DNA from: Candidatus Marithrix sp. | GTDB lineage: Bacteria; Pseudomonadota; Gammaproteobacteria; Beggiatoales; Beggiatoaceae | Direction: 5' to 3' | NCBI GenBank assembly: GCA_016744775.1 | Contig: JADGDS010000003.1 | Location: 243,946-307,945, forward strand | Length of the DNA stretch: 64,000 bases | Shown here: piece by piece, positions 34,659-43,451 of the stretch | Position numbering within the stretch: the stretch's first letter is position 1 | Layout of the letters: each line of letters opens with the position of its first letter | Notes under the pieces: generated by a model | The model's input: the letters and a program-made list of their open reading frames with translations, nothing else | The model's database searches: none | Told to the model about the DNA's origin: nothing | Translations under genes and position numbers: made by a program

Positions 34659-36473
34659 ATGCAAAATAAACTAATATCACTAGATGCCTACCGCAAATTA
34701 GGATTAACCAACCTACTACGAGTATTTTGCTACAAGCTAAAATTAAAAACTGGCATAATACGCAAACAATTGCCAATTGGTAATTCATATGCTGGTGAGT
34801 TTTTTTCTGTATCAGAACAATTAGCACAACATAATCTTAGCAATGAAGTAGTTAATCATGCTGATGCTTTATTGCAGGGGCGGCAAACTTTATTTTCGCA
34901 TAAATCAGTAGAATTAGGGGCTCCACCTAATTGGTCTGCTATGAATTCAGTTCATTGGTCACAGATTGGTGATTTTGATGGCGGAGATATTAAATTAGTT
35001 TGGGAACTGTCGCGTTTTGATTGGCTTGTGATTTTTGCAAGAGCTTACCGAGTTTCTGGAGATAAAAAATATCTAAAAGCCTTAAATAGTTGGTTAGTTG
35101 ATTGGATCAAAAAAAATCCAGTCAATCAGGGTCCAAATTGGAAATGTGGTCAAGAAGCCGCTATTCGTATGATGCAATTGTTACTCGCTGCTAAACTTTT
35201 AAATCAGCAGCCAAATCAATGCTTGATTAGGTTTGTATCTGAACATTGTCAACGTATTGCATCTACCTTGGCTTATGCAATGGCACAGAATAATAATCAT
35301 GGCACCAGTGAAGCAGCGGCTTTATTTATTGGTGGCAGTTGGCTAGAAAAGCATAATAAAAAAGCGAGGTATTGGCAAACAATAGGGCGGCATTGGTTAG
35401 AAAATCGTGCCAAATCTCTTATTGAAACTGATGGTAGTTTTTCTCAGTATTCGGTTAATTATCACCGTGTTATGTTGGATACATTTTGGATGGTAGAATT
35501 CTGGCGCAAGGAATTGGATAAAAAAGCATTCTCTGAAGAATTTTATAAACGAGCCAAAATGGCAACCAATTGGTTGTATCAAATGCTTGATCTTACAACT
35601 GGTGATGCTCCAAACTTGGGTCATAATGACGGAGCAAGATTATTTGTATTAACAGAAACTGATTATCGGGATTTTCGCCCTAGTTTACAACTAGCTAGTG
35701 TACTATTTTATGGCAAGCCACTATTTTCTTTGCAACACAAAGTTAGCGAAGGTTTATATTGGCTAGGTTTAAATGAGCCGCCATTAAAACAGCAAAGCCA
35801 ATTGTTTAAAGATGGTGGTTATGCGGTTTTACAAAACAATAATACTAAAGCTATCATACGCTTTCCAAGTTTCCGCTTCAGACCAAGTCAAGCAGATGCT
35901 TTGCATATGGATTTGTGGCATAATGGACACAATATACTTAGAGATAGTGGCAGCTATAGTTATAACACTGAAGAAAAGTGGTTGAAATATTTTTCTGGCA
36001 CCTGTTCTCATAATACCATTGAATTTGATGATCGCGATCAAATGCCCAAAGTCAGTCGTTTTTTGTTTGGAAAATGGCTAACAACGGATGTGCTGACAGA
36101 GATTGAGCAAAAAGCCAATCAATTATCTTGGTCAGCCAGTTATACTGACTATAAAGGCTGCTCACACCAGCGGCAAATATCTGTATCAGATAACCACTGG
36201 AAAATTAATGATAAAATTAGTGGAAAATTTAATAAAGCCGTGCTAAGATGGCGACTAATGCCAGAACAATGGATTATTAAGAATAATATATGCCAATCAG
36301 ATAAGGCAAAAATTCAAGTAACTTGTGATGTGGACATCCAACGTATAGAAATTACAGAAGGCTGGGAATCGCGTTATTATCTTGAGAAAACCGCTTTACC
36401 AGTGCTTGAGGTTGAAATAGGTGCGCTAACTTCTGCTATACTCACTACTGTTATCACACTACCAGAAGAATAA
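34659..36473 (+). CDS. Heparinase II/III-like protein, copy 2
   Basis: The 604-residue protein has the alpha/alpha toroid plus beta-sandwich of polysaccharide lyase families. Likely catalytic positions are AQNNNHGTSEAAALF (Asn/His near 211), YSVNYHRVMLDTFW (Tyr) and ADALHMDLWHNGHN (His near 414), with the metal-site-like HNTIEFDDRDQM after it. It is about 100 residues shorter than copy 1. No signal peptide is visible, which is unusual for a lyase that must meet polymer in the periplasm. Its last two codons and stop lie in the 26-bp direct repeat. Confidence 0.8.
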   Translation: MQNKLISLDAYRKLGLTNLLRVFCYKLKLKTGIIRKQLPIGNSYAGEFFSVSEQLAQHNLSNEVVNHADALLQGRQTLFSHKSVELGAPPNWSAMNSVHWSQIGDFDGGDIKLVWELSRFDWLVIFARAYRVSGDKKYLKALNSWLVDWIKKNPVNQGPNWKCGQEAAIRMMQLLLAAKLLNQQPNQCLIRFVSEHCQRIASTLAYAMAQNNNHGTSEAAALFIGGSWLEKHNKKARYWQTIGRHWLENRAKSLIETDGSFSQYSVNYHRVMLDTFWMVEFWRKELDKKAFSEEFYKRAKMATNWLYQMLDLTTGDAPNLGHNDGARLFVLTETDYRDFRPSLQLASVLFYGKPLFSLQHKVSEGLYWLGLNEPPLKQQSQLFKDGGYAVLQNNNTKAIIRFPSFRFRPSQADALHMDLWHNGHNILRDSGSYSYNTEEKWLKYFSGTCSHNTIEFDDRDQMPKVSRFLFGKWLTTDVLTEIEQKANQLSWSASYTDYKGCSHQRQISVSDNHWKINDKISGKFNKAVLRWRLMPEQWIIKNNICQSDKAKIQVTCDVDIQRIEITEGWESRYYLEKTALPVLEVEIGALTSAILTTVITLPEE

Positions 36474-36491
36474 TTTTTAATTATGCATGTA
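36466..36491 (+). repeat. 26-bp direct repeat, left copy
   Basis: Identical to 37980-38005. It spans the stop of the heparinase-like gene, a short spacer and the ATGCATGTA start (MHV) of the ATPase gene. The right copy has the same ATGCATGTA as the start of the glycosyltransferase gene. Confidence 0.95.
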
Positions 36492-37439
36492 AATTTAGCC
36501 TTTGAACCCAAGTTAATAGAAATAACAATAAGTAATTTTAAAGCCTTTTATGACTTTAAAATAGAGGGCTTAACGCAAATAAATCTTATTTCTGGAAAAA
36601 ACAATGCCGGAAAAACCACATTCTTAGAATCTTGTTATATAAATTTGGTTAGCAATGATATTGAACATTACATTAGCCATTTCATCAAACTAAGAAATTT
36701 AGAATTCTCTGAATTTAGAAATTCTAATAATTTAGATAAGATTAGCATTAATTCAAATCTTAATAAAACCGATGTTAAAGTCGATAATGATTCTATCATT
36801 ATAAAGGTCAATGGAATAAGTAAAACTTATCCCCGTTATGAAATGCCAAAATTGATGGCAAATGGAACGGTTGATAAAAGCAATATTAACTTTATACCTG
36901 CTTTTCCTATCAATGATGATTCGTTATCATTTCTATTTTCAAAAATTCAAATAGCCAGAAAGAAAGATTTACTTAATAAATCTTTAGCTGAAAATTTTGA
37001 TGAAAATATAGTAGAGTTTGATATTATTTTGGGTACACCTAAATTATTTGTTTTAAATAGAGGAGAAACTTGGGTACCTTTATCTGAATTTGGAGAAGGT
37101 ATCAAAAGATTTATTACCATAATTTGTGCTATTTGGGCCTCACAAGGTGGTGCTTGTTTTATTGATGAAATTGAAGATGGAATTCATTATCTTCACTATA
37201 AAAACTTATGGAAAATTATTTTTAATACTGCTCACAAAGCCAACTGCCAAATATTTGCCTCTACCCATTCAAAAGAAATGATAGAAAGTTATTATAAAGA
37301 AGCTAAAAGCTTAGATATGAAAGATATATCATTTATAACTTTGGTTAGAGACAAAGAAAACAATATAAAAGCTATCACCTACGATTTTGACTGGTTTAGC
37401 CATGAGATGTCTCAAAATCATGAGGTGAGAGGATGGTAA
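36483..37439 (+). CDS. Compact AAA/ABC-type ATPase of an OLD/PARIS-like two-gene module
   Basis: The 318-residue protein has an ABC/SMC-type ATPase core with no long coiled coil. Walker A is GKNNAGKTT (38-46), after ITISNFKAFYDFKIEGL. The signature-like segment is SEFGEGIKRF (201-210), Walker B with catalytic Glu is ACFIDEIEDG (224-233), and the H-switch is STHSKEM (260-266). This is the AAA_15/AAA_21 type that pairs with TOPRIM nucleases in phage-defence modules. It overlaps the TOPRIM gene by 7 bp. The first three codons (MHV) and the leader belong to a 26-bp duplication of the downstream glycosyltransferase's start, so initiation appears to be captured. Not a polysaccharide gene by sequence. 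Confidence 0.8.
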   Translation: MHVNLAFEPKLIEITISNFKAFYDFKIEGLTQINLISGKNNAGKTTFLESCYINLVSNDIEHYISHFIKLRNLEFSEFRNSNNLDKISINSNLNKTDVKVDNDSIIIKVNGISKTYPRYEMPKLMANGTVDKSNINFIPAFPINDDSLSFLFSKIQIARKKDLLNKSLAENFDENIVEFDIILGTPKLFVLNRGETWVPLSEFGEGIKRFITIICAIWASQGGACFIDEIEDGIHYLHYKNLWKIIFNTAHKANCQIFASTHSKEMIESYYKEAKSLDMKDISFITLVRDKENNIKAITYDFDWFSHEMSQNHEVRGW

Positions 37440-37981
37440 GAATTCTCTGTGAAGGCAAAACCGATAAAAAATTTATCTTAGGATTATTATCTCATCTGGG
37501 GATTGAAGATAAACCCGGTGATTTTGAAATAATGGGTTGTAAAAATAATTTCTTTGATATTCAAAAATATAAAATAATAATTCAATTAGTGAATAGTGAT
37601 CAATTAAAGAAATTACTTTTTGTTCTTGATGCTGATTATGAATCCAAAGACTCACGCTATGGAGGGTATGATAATTGTTATACAGAAATTAATAAGCTGA
37701 TAACAGTGCTTGGGCTTGCTGACATTAGCGATGTCATTATAATACGCGATTACAAGACTAATACTGGATATTTAGAATCACTCATTTTTTCGACATTATC
37801 AGAACAGCAGAAAGAATGTATCAAAAATTTCTTGGATTGTTCCAACTTTATATCAAAAGATAATCACAAATCAATTATAAATCAGATTTATAAAATGGGA
37901 TATCCAAATGATCCATACAATTACGAGCATCCTAATTTTAAAGAATTGAAGGATAAGCTTAAAAAATTATATAATCTATAA
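37433..37981 (+). CDS. Small TOPRIM-type protein (DUF3226/OLD-like) paired with the ATPase
   Basis: The 182-residue protein starts VRILCEGKTDKKFILGLL; E7 is the TOPRIM glutamate. LLFVLDADYES supplies the DxD pair (D66, D68). A C-terminal helical segment follows (FLDCSNFISKDNHKSI). TOPRIM folds bind metal and cut or join nucleic acids; the E...DxD set is intact. In OLD proteins the same domain is fused to the ATPase, while in PARIS it is a separate, larger DUF4435 protein. Here it is separate and small. The gene start overlaps the ATPase stop by 7 bp, and its own stop merges with the right 26-bp repeat. Confidence 0.75.
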   Translation: MVRILCEGKTDKKFILGLLSHLGIEDKPGDFEIMGCKNNFFDIQKYKIIIQLVNSDQLKKLLFVLDADYESKDSRYGGYDNCYTEINKLITVLGLADISDVIIIRDYKTNTGYLESLIFSTLSEQQKECIKNFLDCSNFISKDNHKSIINQIYKMGYPNDPYNYEHPNFKELKDKLKKLYNL

Positions 37982-38005
37982 GAATAATTTTTAATTATGC
38001 ATGTA
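37980..38005 (+). repeat. 26-bp direct repeat, right copy
   Basis: Identical to 36466-36491, 1,514 bp away. It begins in the TOPRIM stop codon and ends in codon 3 of the glycosyltransferase at 37997. Confidence 0.95.
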
Positions 38006-39229
38006 CTTTATTATCATCAACATTTTTCTACTCCAGAGGGAGCTTTAGGTACTCGTTCATACGCAATGGCAAGGCACTTGATTGAACAGGGTCATCAAGT
38101 AACAATGGTGTGTGGTAGATATAGCGGTGGCAAGACTGGCTTAAAATCTACGTTTAAAAACAGTATGCGTCATGGTATGGTGGATGGAATTAATGTGATT
38201 GAATTTGATTTGCCTTATTCCAATAAAGATTCATTTTTTAAGCGTAGTCTTACTTTTATAAATTTTTCATTGCGTAGCATTAAAATAGCATTAAAAACCG
38301 ATTACGATCTATTATTTGCAACATCTACACCTTTGACAGTAGGAATACCGGGCATTTTTGCAAAACTTCTGCGTCGTAAGCCATTTGTATTTGAAGTTAG
38401 AGATTTATGGCCTGAATTGCCCAGAGAAATGGGAGTTATTACCAATCCGGTGATTCTTAAAATGATGAGCATCTTAGAATGGAGTACTTATCATGCAGCG
38501 GACGCTTGTATTGGCTTATCTCCGGGTATTGTAGCAGGTATTCAGAAAAGAGGAATTGACAAGTCTTTAATCACAATGATTCCAAATGGATGCGATCTTG
38601 ATCTATTTGGACAAACAGATATTGAAGCAAAGCGACCAGATGGCGTATTGGAATCTGATTTATTAGCAGTATTTACTGGAACACATGGTATCGCAAATGG
38701 TGTAGATGCGGCTCTTGATGCGGCTCAGGTTTTAAAAGAACGTGGACGTGATGATATAAAACTATGTTTTATTGGACAAGGTAAATTAAAAACTGAACTA
38801 TTAGAACGAACAAAAAGAGACAAACTATCAAATTGTATTTTTCTTGATCTAATGCCTAAACGAGAACTAGCACAATATTTAAAAGGTGCAGATGTAGGTA
38901 TGCAATTACTAGCAAATATCCCCGCCTTTTATTATGGAACCTCACCCAATAAATTTTTTGACTACATTGCATCAGGGTTGCCAGTACTCAATAATTATCC
39001 GGGCTGGCTCGCAGAATTGATTGAGGGGTTTGAGTGTGGTAAAATCGTGCCGCCTGAAAATCCAGTTGCATTTGCAAATGCTTTGGAACAAATGGCAGAG
39101 CAACGTGATGAGTTAATGAGGATGGGAAATAGAGCTAGAAAATTGGCTGAGGATAAGTTTGATCGTGAACAGCTTGCTGAACAGTTTGTTGATTTTATTG
39201 CACTGCAACAAAGAGATACATCAAAATGA
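37997..39229 (+). CDS. Glycosyltransferase family 4, WbuB-like
   Basis: The 410-residue GT-B protein begins MHVLYYHQHFSTPEGALGTR and continues with FEVRDLWPELPREMGVI, the hallmark of WbuB/CapM-type amino-sugar transferases. The donor half has MIPNGCDLDLFG, FTGTHGIANGVDAALDAA and YGTSPNKFFDYIASGLPVL. WbuB-type enzymes often add a FucNAc-type residue; that specificity is inference here. It overlaps the following methyltransferase by 4 bp (ATGA). Its start region is the source of the 26-bp duplication. Confidence 0.85.
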   Translation: MHVLYYHQHFSTPEGALGTRSYAMARHLIEQGHQVTMVCGRYSGGKTGLKSTFKNSMRHGMVDGINVIEFDLPYSNKDSFFKRSLTFINFSLRSIKIALKTDYDLLFATSTPLTVGIPGIFAKLLRRKPFVFEVRDLWPELPREMGVITNPVILKMMSILEWSTYHAADACIGLSPGIVAGIQKRGIDKSLITMIPNGCDLDLFGQTDIEAKRPDGVLESDLLAVFTGTHGIANGVDAALDAAQVLKERGRDDIKLCFIGQGKLKTELLERTKRDKLSNCIFLDLMPKRELAQYLKGADVGMQLLANIPAFYYGTSPNKFFDYIASGLPVLNNYPGWLAELIEGFECGKIVPPENPVAFANALEQMAEQRDELMRMGNRARKLAEDKFDREQLAEQFVDFIALQQRDTSK

Positions 39230-39990
39230 AAACCATTATTAATAATAAAAATCCATTTGGTTATAACCGTTACGGTTTTTTATGGGAAAAACTAAAAGAA
39301 TTTAATTCTGAAAAACATCTTGATTATGGTGCCTATGATGGTGAAATAATTAAAACATTGATGAATACCCATGCAATTATGAAGGGATATGGCATTGATG
39401 TAAATAGGGAAATAATAGAAAAATCAAAAGATCAGATGCCTGATGGTATTTTGCTAAAACATATAGAAAAGGCAAAAAAACTACCATTTACAGATGGATT
39501 TTTCGATACAATTAGTATACTTGATGTCATTGAACATATAAATAAACAAGAGCCTATTTTAATAGAGCTTAATCGAGTTTTAAAGAAAAATGCTAGGATC
39601 ATAATAACTGTTCCTAAGAAACATATATTTTCATTTTTAGATTTGGGAAATCTGAAATTTATATTTCCAAAATTGCACAAATGGTTCTATCAGTTTCGTT
39701 ATTCAAAACATGAATATAAACAAAGATATGATAATAATGAAAATGGTTTATTTGGAGATATTGAAATTGAAAAAATGTGGCATCAACATTTTAGTGAAAA
39801 AGAACTTACTGATCTTTTAGAAAAATGTGGATTTGTAAATATTGAATTTGATGGTAGTGGTTTGTTTTTAAGATTTATAGTATTATTTCGCTGTGTTCCC
39901 TTATTAGGGGAAATTATAACTAAATTAATAGATTGGGATGCAAAAAAATTTGAAAGTGGAAACCTATTTGCAATTGCTTCTAAAAAATAA
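39226..39990 (+). CDS. SAM-dependent class I methyltransferase
   Basis: The 254-residue protein has motif I HLDYGAYDGEIIKTLMNTHA and FDTISILDVIEHINKQEPIL, then LKKNARIIITVPKKHIFSFL. The HLDYGAYDG form, with Asp/Tyr in place of the first glycine, is typical of polysaccharide-cluster methyltransferases. Overlap with the upstream glycosyltransferase (ATGA) indicates coupling. The substrate is unknown. Confidence 0.75.
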   Translation: MKTIINNKNPFGYNRYGFLWEKLKEFNSEKHLDYGAYDGEIIKTLMNTHAIMKGYGIDVNREIIEKSKDQMPDGILLKHIEKAKKLPFTDGFFDTISILDVIEHINKQEPILIELNRVLKKNARIIITVPKKHIFSFLDLGNLKFIFPKLHKWFYQFRYSKHEYKQRYDNNENGLFGDIEIEKMWHQHFSEKELTDLLEKCGFVNIEFDGSGLFLRFIVLFRCVPLLGEIITKLIDWDAKKFESGNLFAIASKK

Positions 39991-40025
39991 AACTATATAA
40001 ATAATCTGTAGGGTTTTTAAAACAA

Positions 40026-41234
40026 ATGTTAAATCTTGATGTTGCCATAACCTATGGCTGGAATAGAGTAGGGTACAATATATTAAGAAGTTTATCCAAG
40101 AAAGGATTGAAGGTTGGTGTCGGAGATGTATCCAACCAAGCTATGGCAAAAAAATCAAAGTACTGTGAATATGCCTTTTCCTATCCGTCATTTTATCAAG
40201 ACCCAAAAAATTTTATAAAAGCTCTTAAATCTGAGTTTAGTATAAGTAAACCTAAAGTCTATTTTCCTATTCATGAAGAAATATTTATTGTTTCCAAATA
40301 TATAGCTGAATTTAATGATCTTGGGGTTAATATACCAATAAGTAATTTTGAAATGCTAAGAACTGTTCATAAAAATGATCTATTTAATGAATTGGTAAAT
40401 AAGTTAGATCTCCCTTCTCCAATGACATTTAAACCTGCTGCATTAACAGAACTTAAAATGATTTGGAATGAAGTAGGTGCTAATGGTATTGCGGTTGTTA
40501 AGTTGGCAAATAGCAATAGTTCAAAAGGTGTTTTCTATGTCCGATCATATGATGAATTGTGTCAAACATACGAAAAAATAATTGAAAAAGATAATTTATC
40601 AGTTGATGAATACCCCATAATTCAAGAATATGTAGATGGTGAAGGATATGGAGTGTCTATGTTATTAAATAATGGGGCAGTCAGGGCAAAGTTCACCCAT
40701 AAACGATTAAGAGAAAAAATTGCAACTGGTGGCACAAGCACTAGGAGAATTAGTGTAAAAAATCCAATGCTTGAAGAATATGCAGAACACTTATTGACAT
40801 CAATTAAGTGGCATGGAGTTGCTATGGTTGAATTCAAATACAATGAAAAGAAAAACAAAGGATGGCTGATTGAAGTTAATCCGAGATTTTGGGGATCTTT
40901 GGCATTACCTATAATGGCAGGTGTGGATTTCCCTTACCTTCTTTATAAAATGGCGATAGATGGAGATGTGGAACCCGTTCTTGATTATAAAGAAGGGATT
41001 GTCGCAAGGTGGATATTAGGGGATATTTTAGCTACATTAAGCCATATAAAAGCAGATAAATCTGTTAAACCAATAATAGAGTTTTTTCGTTCCAAACATG
41101 ATGTACAAGATGATTTTTATTGGGATGATATGAAACCATTTTATTCTCAATGTTCATATTATCTAAGTAAATTTATTCGCACAGCAAGTTTCAATCCAGT
41201 TCAAGACGCTATTGTAAAAATAGATGAGATATGA
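40026..41234 (+). CDS. ATP-grasp carboxylate-amine ligase-like protein
   Basis: The 402-residue protein has the ATP-grasp order: a pre-ATP domain (MLNLDVAITYGWNRVGYNIL), ATP-binding loops (VVKLANSNSSKGVFYVRS, PIIQEYVDGEGYGVSMLL) and the metal-binding WLIEVNPRFWGSLALPI. Family members join a carboxylate to an amine through an acyl phosphate. In polysaccharide clusters they may attach an amino acid or amine to a uronic acid. It overlaps the HAD gene by 4 bp, so the two probably act together. Confidence 0.75.
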   Translation: MLNLDVAITYGWNRVGYNILRSLSKKGLKVGVGDVSNQAMAKKSKYCEYAFSYPSFYQDPKNFIKALKSEFSISKPKVYFPIHEEIFIVSKYIAEFNDLGVNIPISNFEMLRTVHKNDLFNELVNKLDLPSPMTFKPAALTELKMIWNEVGANGIAVVKLANSNSSKGVFYVRSYDELCQTYEKIIEKDNLSVDEYPIIQEYVDGEGYGVSMLLNNGAVRAKFTHKRLREKIATGGTSTRRISVKNPMLEEYAEHLLTSIKWHGVAMVEFKYNEKKNKGWLIEVNPRFWGSLALPIMAGVDFPYLLYKMAIDGDVEPVLDYKEGIVARWILGDILATLSHIKADKSVKPIIEFFRSKHDVQDDFYWDDMKPFYSQCSYYLSKFIRTASFNPVQDAIVKIDEI

Positions 41235-41815
41235 GTTTAGTTATATTTGATTTTGATAGCACAATAACAAAAAAAGATACCTTTAGACATTTTGCCGTGT
41301 ATGTTGCCCAACAACAAAAGAGTTATTTTTCATTAATATTGTTCTATGTTGCCCTCATTATGTATAGAGCAAGGCTTATCAATGATAAAAGTTTGAAAGA
41401 ATTTTTTTTGAAAATTTTCTTTAAAGGAATGAAAGAATTAGAAGCTAATAATATATCTACATCTTTTTTCAAAGATAGATTGCCATCTATGATAGATCAG
41501 GAAGTTTTATCTACGTTACAAAAGCACGTATCATCAGAAGATAAGGTTTTTATAGCATCAGCTAATTATGACTTTTTTCTTTATCCTCTAATTCAAGAAT
41601 GGAATTTAAAAGGTATTATTTCCACAACTACAGAAAAAATTAATGGAAAAATTACTGGAAATATAGTTGGTAATACATGTAAAGGGAAAGATAAAGTTAG
41701 ACAAATTAAGGAACACTTTAAAATAGACTCAATAGAACATGTTATTGCTTATGCAGATGAAGAAGATTCTTGTCTTTTAGCATCAGTTGGCAAAGGTATA
41801 AAAATTGAAAGGTGA
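41231..41815 (+). CDS. HAD-IB family phosphatase (SerB-like)
   Basis: The 194-residue protein begins MSLVIFDFDSTITKKDTFRH, with motif I Asp7 and Asp9. VFIASANYDFFLYPL has the motif II Ser, and a Lys and the acidic AYADEEDSCLLASVG supply motifs III and IV. HAD-IB enzymes dephosphorylate small substrates such as phosphoserine or sugar phosphates. Neighbouring the ATP-grasp gene, it may make or recycle its substrate. It ends 7 bp before the aminotransferase. Confidence 0.8.
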   Translation: MSLVIFDFDSTITKKDTFRHFAVYVAQQQKSYFSLILFYVALIMYRARLINDKSLKEFFLKIFFKGMKELEANNISTSFFKDRLPSMIDQEVLSTLQKHVSSEDKVFIASANYDFFLYPLIQEWNLKGIISTTTEKINGKITGNIVGNTCKGKDKVRQIKEHFKIDSIEHVIAYADEEDSCLLASVGKGIKIER

Positions 41816-41822
41816 TAAAGTC

Positions 41823-42953
41823 ATGAAATTACAACAATCATACAAAAAATCACTACAAAAATTCCTTCAATGTGAAAATATATTTTTATTCTGGAAAGGG
41901 CGTGTTGGTTTATATGCTATCTTGAAAGCCATGCGAATTAAGCAAGGCGATGAAGTTATTCTGCCAGCTTATACCTGTGTAGTTGTTCCAAATGCAATTA
42001 TTTATCTTGGTGCCACGCCAGTTTATGTAGATATTTCAGAATCTACATATAATATGGATATAAACAAACTTGAAGCAGCAATTACTGATCGCACTAAAGT
42101 CATAATTTGCCAAAACACTTATGGACTTTCTAGTAATTTAGAAAAAATCAATTCTCTGGCGCAACAACATAACATATACACTATTGAAGATTGTACACAT
42201 GGTTTTGGTGGATTTTATCAGGGTAAACCAAATGGGCAATTTTGTGATGCTGCTTTTTTTTCTACCCAATGGAATAAGCCTTTCTCAACCGGTATAGGTG
42301 GATTTGTAATAACAAAAATTGCAAGCAATTTACAATTAGAAAAACCAAAATACACGCCTACCCTAAAAGATAATTTAAGTTTAAAAACTCTATATTTTGT
42401 AAAACGATACCTTATAAATGAATTTACCTATTGGCCACTGGTAAAATTATACCGTCTATTAAGTAAATATAACTTAGTATTAGGATCATCTAGTGGTGGA
42501 GAAATATCATCCACAAAAATGCCAGATAATTTTTTTAAAGGATTCAGTTCTGCTCAGGCAAAAGAGGGATTGCGTAATCTTAAAACATTAGCAGAGGTAA
42601 TGAAAGTTCGTAAACAAAATGCCAAATATTATAGTGAACTATTGAAAAAATTTGATAAGCATCATGTTGCCAATGAACTATTTGAGAATCATGGATTTTT
42701 GAAATATCCTATTTTGGTTAAAGATAGGGATTTATTTTTAAACTTAGCCGAAAAAAATAGAATAGAACTTGGCGATTGGTTTATTTCTCCCTTACATCCT
42801 ATTATTGGCGATCTTACTCCTTGGCAATTTGATGCAAAATTATTTCCTGTAGCTAGTTTTGTTTCTCAACATGTGGTGAATTTGCCTACAAATCCGGCTA
42901 ATATTGATAAGGTATTGGCGTTTGTTGAGGATAATATTAATATCATTGTCTGA
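41823..42953 (+). CDS. DegT/DnrJ/EryC1/StrS family PLP aminotransferase
   Basis: The 376-residue protein has the sugar-aminotransferase fold-type I pattern: KGRVGLYAILKAMRIKQGDE, VILPAYTCVVVPNAIIYLGA, EDCTHGFGGF, and the PLP lysine at K152 in FFSTQWNKPFSTGIGGF. AAAGGTGA lies a few bases before the ATG at 41823; a TTG at 41805 inside the HAD gene is less likely. The stop (TGA) is contributed by the start of a family B repeat (GTCTGA). A 45-bp relic of this gene's end is found at 5782-5826. Confidence 0.8.
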   Translation: MKLQQSYKKSLQKFLQCENIFLFWKGRVGLYAILKAMRIKQGDEVILPAYTCVVVPNAIIYLGATPVYVDISESTYNMDINKLEAAITDRTKVIICQNTYGLSSNLEKINSLAQQHNIYTIEDCTHGFGGFYQGKPNGQFCDAAFFSTQWNKPFSTGIGGFVITKIASNLQLEKPKYTPTLKDNLSLKTLYFVKRYLINEFTYWPLVKLYRLLSKYNLVLGSSSGGEISSTKMPDNFFKGFSSAQAKEGLRNLKTLAEVMKVRKQNAKYYSELLKKFDKHHVANELFENHGFLKYPILVKDRDLFLNLAEKNRIELGDWFISPLHPIIGDLTPWQFDAKLFPVASFVSQHVVNLPTNPANIDKVLAFVEDNINIIV

Positions 42954-43043
42954 ATCAGGATTTACAGGATTTTAGGATGTTCAGGATGAATATTTAAAGC
43001 TTATTCTGAAAATCCTAAAATTCTGAAAATCCTGATTCAAACA
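42947..43043. repeat. Family B inverted repeat copy 3
   Basis: Left end TGTCTGAATCAGGATTTACA, right end ATCCTGATTCAAACA, with AGGATTTTAGGAT inside. It supplies the stop codon of the aminotransferase gene and lies on the 5' side of the GxxExxY gene. Confidence 0.9.
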
Positions 43044-43070
43044 ATAATTTTAACCAAACTATATATTAAT

Positions 43071-43451
43071 ATGATTCAAGATAAACTAACTTATAAAATA
43101 ATAGGTTGTGCAATGAAAGTGCATAACACCTTGGGAGCTGGATTTCAAGAAGTAATTTATCAACGCTGTCTTGTTATTGAACTAAAAAAAGCTGGCTTAT
43201 CTTTTGAGCGAGAAAAAGATCATAAGATTTACTACGAAGGAGTTGAAGTTGGCACTCGCAGAGCCGATTTTGTAGTTGAAAATAAAGTAACTGTAGAAAT
43301 AAAAGCAGTAACTAACTTAAAGGATGTCCATCTAGCACAAGCAAAAAACTATGTTGTAGCCTATGATTTTCCAAAAGGTTTGCTTATTAATTTTGGTGCA
43401 GAAAGCCTTCAATATAAATTATTATTTAATCCAAAGTATAATTCTGTCTGA
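43071..43451 (+). CDS. GxxExxY family protein (PD-(D/E)XK superfamily)
   Basis: The 126-residue protein shows the family-naming motif GAGFQEVIYQ (about 23-32). The nuclease-like core follows: TRRADFVVENKVTVEIKAV, with Asp, Glu and Lys in the PD-(D/E)XK arrangement, then an AQAKNYVVAYDFPKGLLINFG tail. The biochemical role of the family is not established. The gene has no relation to sugar metabolism and is framed by family B repeats copy 3 and copy 4; copy 4 provides its last codon and stop (GTC TGA). Confidence 0.9.
   Translation: MIQDKLTYKIIGCAMKVHNTLGAGFQEVIYQRCLVIELKKAGLSFEREKDHKIYYEGVEVGTRRADFVVENKVTVEIKAVTNLKDVHLAQAKNYVVAYDFPKGLLINFGAESLQYKLLFNPKYNSV

Noticed and set aside
36483..37981. 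Strict assignment to PARIS (AriA/AriB)
   Set aside because: The TOPRIM protein is only 182 residues and does not look like the larger DUF4435 AriB; only the general ATPase-TOPRIM similarity is supported.
41805..41822. TTG start for the aminotransferase at 41823
   Set aside because: It lies in the HAD gene, while the ATG at 41823 has a good AAAGGTGA site in front.
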